Below, in pieces: positions 60,005-64,000 of a DNA stretch of 64,000 nt (its first letter is position 1; the number at the start of each line of letters is the position of its first letter). Origin of the DNA: DYTH01 sp964552725 (lineage in GTDB: Bacteria; Desulfobacterota; Syntrophia; Syntrophales; UBA5619); the NCBI GenBank assembly GCA_964552725.1, contig CAZKHU010000001.1, forward strand, positions 1 to 64,000, read 5' to 3'. The notes beneath the pieces are model-generated. The model was not told the DNA's origin. It did no database searches and was given only the letters and a program-made list of their open reading frames with translations. The translations under genes were made by a program, and so were the position numbers.

Positions 60005-62209
60005 TTAAAGATTAAGCGACTTGAGCAACCGGGAAAAATTGGATCTGGGCAACCCCAGGATGTCGGCGGCTGTCGATTTTTTCCCTCCTGCAGCATTCAG
60101 AGTCTGGAGAACAATATTTTTCTTGAAATCCCTGATGGCCTCGTCCAGATGCCTGCCCGGAAAATTTGTTGTGGCTGAGTTGTCCCACAGCTCCCTGGGC
60201 AGATCGTCCAGGGTTATTGTATCATTCTTTGAAACAATGACTAATCTTTCCACAACATTTTCAAGCTCCCGGACATTGCCCGGCCACGAGTACCCCAGCA
60301 GAACATCTTTGACTTTGGGAGAAAGCTTCATCTCTTTTTGCCTGATATATATATATTTATTGAGGAAAAAATCAAGGAGGGCGCCTATGTCCTCTTTTCT
60401 TTCCCGCAGGGGAGAAAGGGTAATGGGAAAAACCGCCAAACGATAATACAGATCCGAGCGAAAGCTCATCTCTTCAATCCCTTTTTGCAGATCCTTGTTA
60501 GTGGCGGCGATAACCCTGACATCAACATGAATCGATACTTTTGAACCTATCCGCTGAATCTCCTGCTCCTGAAGCACCCTCAGAAGCTTTGTTTGAGTTT
60601 TCATGGAAAGATCGCCGACTTCATCCAGGAAAATAGTGCCCCCGTTGGCCAGCTCGAACATCCCTATGCGCTTTTCATAGGCGCCGGTAAAAGCTCCCCT
60701 CTCATGCCCGAAAAGTTCACTCTCGATCAAGTCGTCTGGTATCGCTGCGCAATTTACCTTGACTAATGAACGGCCATTTCTGGGACTCATTTCATGAATG
60801 GCATTGGCGATATGTTCCTTGCCCGTACCAGTCTCCCCATAGATTATTACCGTTGTAGAGTTTGGCGCCACCTTTTTCACCAGCTCCATCACTTCAAGCA
60901 TTTTGGGACTTCGGCCTATTACAAACTCGGTTTTGATTCTTCTTTTCAAATAAAGGTTTTCCTGCTCAATCCTCTCTGAAATGGTTTTTATATGGTTTTT
61001 CTCATCCACCAATTTCTGGTAGGTGATTGCGTTTTCAAGAGCCACTCCGACTTGCTGTCCAAAAGTGTAGAAGAAATCTTTCTGTTCATCCGGAAAAGCT
61101 TCCCTGTTCTTAGAATAAATTCTCAGAATTCCAATCCTTTTTCGCTTGGAAATGATCGGAATCACTATGAAAGAGCGTATCTTTCTTTTAAGACAAAAAT
61201 CATGACAATCCCCAGGCAATTTGGCCGGAATCAGATTATCAACAAGAATAACATGCGGCGATCGCCAGAATTCCTCATTCGCATCTTCCGGCGACGGAAA
61301 ATCCCTCCCGCCGGATTCATCCCCGTCCATGTTCCGGAACAATACAGATTTGAAACTCCCGTTTTGCAGTAGACTGACGGAAAAGGTGTCGAATCCCAGA
61401 CTCTCCAGCAATGTCGAAATCTGGTACAGGACAGCCTTTTGTTCCAGGCCGTCATCAAGAAGTTTTGCCATTTGATAAAGGCTTGACAATTTAGTCATTT
61501 TTCTGGAGATATCCTGATTTGCCTGAACAAGTTCCGCTGTTCTTTCCTGGACGGTCTTCTCTAAAAGCAGACTGAATCTTTCCTTTTCCTCATAAAGCAT
61601 TGCGTTTTCAATGGCCAGACTTATATGTCCGGCGAATAATTGCAGACTCTCCATATCTTCGGGCAGTATGGGGGTTCTGCTGTAAAACTTGTCTCCGGTC
61701 AGGACTCCCAGAACCCTTTTGCGGCCAATAAGCGGAATAACTCCATATTCTCTTGTATCGGAAACCTTCAAAAGTTTTTCGCTCACCCTTTTGTCCCGGC
61801 AGGCATTTTCCACATAGATAGGCTTCCCGGTTTTAACTACCTGGACCTCCACGGCGTTTTCATCCATCCGGAATCCGATACACTTATCAACAATAGAGGC
61901 CTTCTCTCTTTTGACGCGATCAATCCAGACAACACAGCGCAAATAATCTTCCTGAAGAAGATAAATCAGACACCTCTCAAAGTTTACCCCAACGCCCACC
62001 TTTTGAACAAGGATCTGGAAGAGCTGGTTGATGTTCATGGTGGAGTGAATCTCTTTGTTCAGCTCCGTCAAGACTATCAATTCATGCAACTTCCGCTTGA
62101 TCAAATCGGAGGAACCCATTTCAGATAGAATCAATCGGTTCGTCACCTTCCCCTTCCGAAAACAAATATCATCCGTTGTTTCATTTTCCCGGCTCTGCGG
62201 CGATCGCAT
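60005..62209 (-). CDS. Sigma-54-dependent activator with two GAF domains
   Basis: 734 residues. GAF domain 1 (about 45-205, NFERCLIYLL, GVIPLIGRKRVLGVL), a coiled coil, GAF domain 2 (about 255-395, SFIVIPIISKRKRIGILRIYS), then an AAA+ sigma-54 interaction domain with Walker A IYGETGTGKE and the GAFTGA loop, and a Fis-type HTH (KSTAADILGLPRSNFSRLL). No receiver, so it should answer to a ligand such as an aromatic compound or CoA thioester, or to redox state. ATG 62209 has AAAGG upstream, and M at 62119 is an alternative. It lies between the ring-degradation genes and the acyl-CoA ligase, the natural candidate regulator of both. Confidence 0.92.
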   Translation of the reverse strand: MRSPQSRENETTDDICFRKGKVTNRLILSEMGSSDLIKRKLHELIVLTELNKEIHSTMNINQLFQILVQKVGVGVNFERCLIYLLQEDYLRCVVWIDRVKREKASIVDKCIGFRMDENAVEVQVVKTGKPIYVENACRDKRVSEKLLKVSDTREYGVIPLIGRKRVLGVLTGDKFYSRTPILPEDMESLQLFAGHISLAIENAMLYEEKERFSLLLEKTVQERTAELVQANQDISRKMTKLSSLYQMAKLLDDGLEQKAVLYQISTLLESLGFDTFSVSLLQNGSFKSVLFRNMDGDESGGRDFPSPEDANEEFWRSPHVILVDNLIPAKLPGDCHDFCLKRKIRSFIVIPIISKRKRIGILRIYSKNREAFPDEQKDFFYTFGQQVGVALENAITYQKLVDEKNHIKTISERIEQENLYLKRRIKTEFVIGRSPKMLEVMELVKKVAPNSTTVIIYGETGTGKEHIANAIHEMSPRNGRSLVKVNCAAIPDDLIESELFGHERGAFTGAYEKRIGMFELANGGTIFLDEVGDLSMKTQTKLLRVLQEQEIQRIGSKVSIHVDVRVIAATNKDLQKGIEEMSFRSDLYYRLAVFPITLSPLRERKEDIGALLDFFLNKYIYIRQKEMKLSPKVKDVLLGYSWPGNVRELENVVERLVIVSKNDTITLDDLPRELWDNSATTNFPGRHLDEAIRDFKKNIVLQTLNAAGGKKSTAADILGLPRSNFSRLLKSLNL

Positions 62210-62342
62210 ACGGCCTTTGATGGGATTAACGGCAAACCGCCACAGCCGGGTGATTTTCCCGGGAACACAGCCTGTTAAACTCCGGCGTCGCCTTTGTCAT
62301 TAACCTTGCCCTCCATCGCAAAATCAGGAATATTTTTCTATC

Positions 62343-62602
62343 CTAATTTACGAGATTTGGCAAGATAAGGGCTAATGATAAGGGCTAATGATGGAAAACA
62401 GAGGGCAAACGCGGTAAGAATCATGACCATGAGAAAAGGGAAGATGCCCTGGAATACCGTCTCGAGGGGAACGTCATTGGCTATCCCCTTTGCCACATAA
62501 ACGTTCACCCCCACCGGCGGCGTTACGACACCTATGCAGGTTGTCCGAACAATAATTACGCCAAACCTATCCGAAGGCGGTCACAATGGGATAAATAATT
62601 GG
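62343..62602 (-). pseudogene. TRAP transporter large permease (DctM) C-terminal remnant
   Basis: On the minus strand one frame reads PIIYPIVTAFG then stop. From about 62570 a second frame reads FGVIIVRTTCIGVVTPPVG, then VNVYVAKGIA, VPLETVFQGIFPFLM, ending in a stop at 62343. Together they match the last 90 residues of DctM permeases, where VTAFGYDPIWFGVI and GxVTPPVGVN are hallmarks. The bases encoding the middle of YDPIWFG are lost, which shifts the frame. The rest of dctM and the dctP/dctQ partners are absent. A 13-bp duplication lies near the C-terminal end. Confidence 0.85.
62364..62389. repeat. 13-bp tandem duplication within the TRAP remnant
   Basis: GATAAGGGCTAAT is repeated twice in direct succession (62364-62376, 62377-62389). 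Being 13 bases long it also shifts the reading frame, consistent with decay of the permease gene. Confidence 0.7.
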
Positions 62603-62690
62603 ACCGGAAAATAATTGTTCCATTTTAATTCGCTCACAGGCGCAGAGACTGCCTCATCCACACTCCCTTGTTTTATTCATGGTCAAATTT

Positions 62691-64000
62691 CTAATCCCTG
62701 GCCTTCTGGCGATTTCTGTCCTGCTGGGCCAGCTCTGCAAGACCGCCTTTCCCAAACTTGTTGATCTTGACCCCTCCGGAGAGACGGGGAAAATCGTTCA
62801 ACAGACAAAGCTCGTCAGGAAGTTTGAAGGGCGCAACTCTTCCCTTGAGAAATTCCCTCAGTTCCTGCAGAGACAATGAACTGTCTCCTCTGATGATTAC
62901 ACACGCGCAAATGTTTTCTCCAAGGACAGGGTTCGGGGTGGCGACAACGCAAGCCTGCTCCACGGCAGGATGCTCCAGCATAATGGATTCCAGCTCATAG
63001 GGAGAAATTTTGAACCCTCCCCGATTGATCAAATCTTTGATCCGCCCATGGATTTTGAGATACCCATCCGCTGTTTTGGAGACAAGATCGCCCATGAAAA
63101 GCCAACCGTCAACGATCTGTTTTCTGGTCTCCTCGGGATTTTTCCAGTAGCCCTTCATCACGTGCCATCCGGACAAGGCCAACTCGCCGATTGCTCCGGC
63201 AGGCATTTCCTCCCTGGTCACGGGATCCACCACGCGTACCGAGGTGCCGGCTACAGGCAGGCCGATAAACTGTTCTCTTATCTCAAGGGGAGAGGGATAG
63301 GGACAGATGATGCCCAATCCCGGCCCCACTTCGGAAGCCCCCCAGAAGGTGGTGAGATAGACGCCCAACTCGTTTTGCACCCTGGCAATCAATCCTTCCG
63401 GCGCAATCTGCCCCGCAATCAGGCCGGCACGAATGGACGCAAGGTCATAGTTGCCGATATCCCGGTTATTTAACTCCAGGAGGTAATGGGCCGGCGAGCC
63501 AAGCTGAAGGGTTACCCGCTCCTTCTGGATAATTTCGAACGCCCCCCGAGGATTGAACTTGTCCATCAAAACGACGCTGGCCATAAGCAGAAAAGGCTGG
63601 ATGAGGATCGCCCCGCACCCGTAAGAGTGGCACATGGGCAAAAAACCGATGAAGACGTCGTCGGAAGAGGCGCCGACGCCAAGGGCGTACTGCATGCCTG
63701 CCTTAGCCGCCTGCCCCTGGGTAATCATTGTTCCCTTCGGCATTCCTGTTGTTCCTGACGTGTAGATAAGCATGGAAAGGTCTTCGTGGGGGTTGATCTC
63801 CGGCTTGAGATATTTTCGTCCCCGCCCGTTTCTGATCATTGCATCAAAAGTATGCACCCCCGGGCCGTCCCCTTCCCCCACGATAAAAATGGCCTGGAGC
63901 AGCGGCACTTCCGCCTTGATTTCCAGCAGGGCATCGAGATAATCATAGCCCTCCCACTCCCGGAAAATAAAGACCGCCTTCGCCTCCGAATTGGTCAGTA
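62691..64000 (-). CDS. Acyl-CoA synthetase (AMP-forming), C-terminal part, cut by window end
   Basis: The frame is open to the window edge, so the N-terminus is missing (about 436 codons visible). AMP-binding signature LIYTSGTTGMPKGTM is present, followed by WGASEVGPG, GELALSGWHVMKGYW, and the hinge DGWLFMGDL...GRIKDLINRGGFKISPYELE. The C-terminal domain holds the lysine region GGVKINKFGK. It activates a carboxylic acid to its CoA thioester with ATP. Beside the benzoyl-CoA pathway genes, an aromatic or alicyclic acid is a reasonable guess. The substrate pocket is not readable. Confidence 0.92.
   Translation of the reverse strand, partial: LTNSEAKAVFIFREWEGYDYLDALLEIKAEVPLLQAIFIVGEGDGPGVHTFDAMIRNGRGRKYLKPEINPHEDLSMLIYTSGTTGMPKGTMITQGQAAKAGMQYALGVGASSDDVFIGFLPMCHSYGCGAILIQPFLLMASVVLMDKFNPRGAFEIIQKERVTLQLGSPAHYLLELNNRDIGNYDLASIRAGLIAGQIAPEGLIARVQNELGVYLTTFWGASEVGPGLGIICPYPSPLEIREQFIGLPVAGTSVRVVDPVTREEMPAGAIGELALSGWHVMKGYWKNPEETRKQIVDGWLFMGDLVSKTADGYLKIHGRIKDLINRGGFKISPYELESIMLEHPAVEQACVVATPNPVLGENICACVIIRGDSSLSLQELREFLKGRVAPFKLPDELCLLNDFPRLSGGVKINKFGKGGLAELAQQDRNRQKARD

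Overview
The window looks like chromosomal DNA of an anaerobic deltaproteobacterium (Desulfobacterota). It is probably close to the syntrophic aromatic-degrading lineages (Syntrophus/Syntrophales type). This placement rests on gene content, because no 16S rRNA is present. The supporting genes are the signature late steps of anaerobic benzoyl-CoA degradation (bamA/oah, dch, had), a four-subunit pyruvate:ferredoxin oxidoreductase, an HgdC/BcrD-type activase, and the gene order rpmF-fabD-acpP-fabF-rpiB-glyA-dCMP deaminase-nrdR-ribE-ribBA-ribH-nusB plus leuS-lptE. The organism uses TTG and GTG start codons freely.

Layout. 1-1.2 kb: the tail of a DUF4338 (DruA-like) protein, a degenerate stretch and a small membrane protein. 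1.2-8.3 kb: a J-domain protein, an HgdC-like activase, a metallo-beta-lactamase-fold hydrolase, a GAF protein, GAPDH overlapping a sigma-54 response regulator, and a convergent histidine kinase. 8.4-16.1 kb: two small exported proteins, a lipid kinase, DUF116, an HI0933-type flavoprotein, a DUF362-ferredoxin, a cupin, an NDP-forming acyl-CoA synthetase alpha-like subunit and an internally deleted HAD protein. 16.1-18.3 kb: thiC-thiE under a TPP riboswitch with an intrinsic terminator. 18.4-24.5 kb: a porG-D-A-B operon running into nuoE-like, nuoF-like and HoxU-like genes. 24.6-27.7 kb: tRNA-Ser(GGA), the SRP RNA, dnaX, ybaB/ebfC and recR. 28-33 kb: an ion-transporter-superfamily permease, rpsT, lptE and leuS. 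33.1-42.3 kb: the rib/nrdR/glyA/fab/rpmF supercluster, which lacks plsX, fabH, fabG and ribD at the places where relatives usually carry them. 42.5-53.7 kb: a LarA-family racemase, an ABC-2 permease pseudogene, UspA, an aminotransferase, RNase D, TruA, an SH3-NlpC/P60 hydrolase, a 36-residue basic protein, a SpoU methyltransferase and a hybrid histidine kinase. 53.9-64 kb: the aromatic ring-degradation cluster (dch, bamA, had, SDR, FAD-disulfide-type oxidoreductase, poly-ferredoxin), a GAF-sigma-54 activator, a decayed TRAP permease and an acyl-CoA ligase cut by the window end.

How the genes fit together. The ring-cleavage genes turn cyclohexadienoyl-CoA into 3-hydroxypimelyl-CoA and release NADH. 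The adjoining flavoprotein and ferredoxin could move those electrons onward, and the activator next door is the obvious candidate regulator. The por-nuoEF-HoxU operon would couple pyruvate/acetyl-CoA metabolism to NAD(H) through ferredoxin, with no hydrogenase catalytic subunit present. No CRISPR array, intact insertion sequence or prophage was seen. Traces of mobility or decay are limited to the DUF4338 fragment, the two transporter pseudogenes and the HAD deletion.
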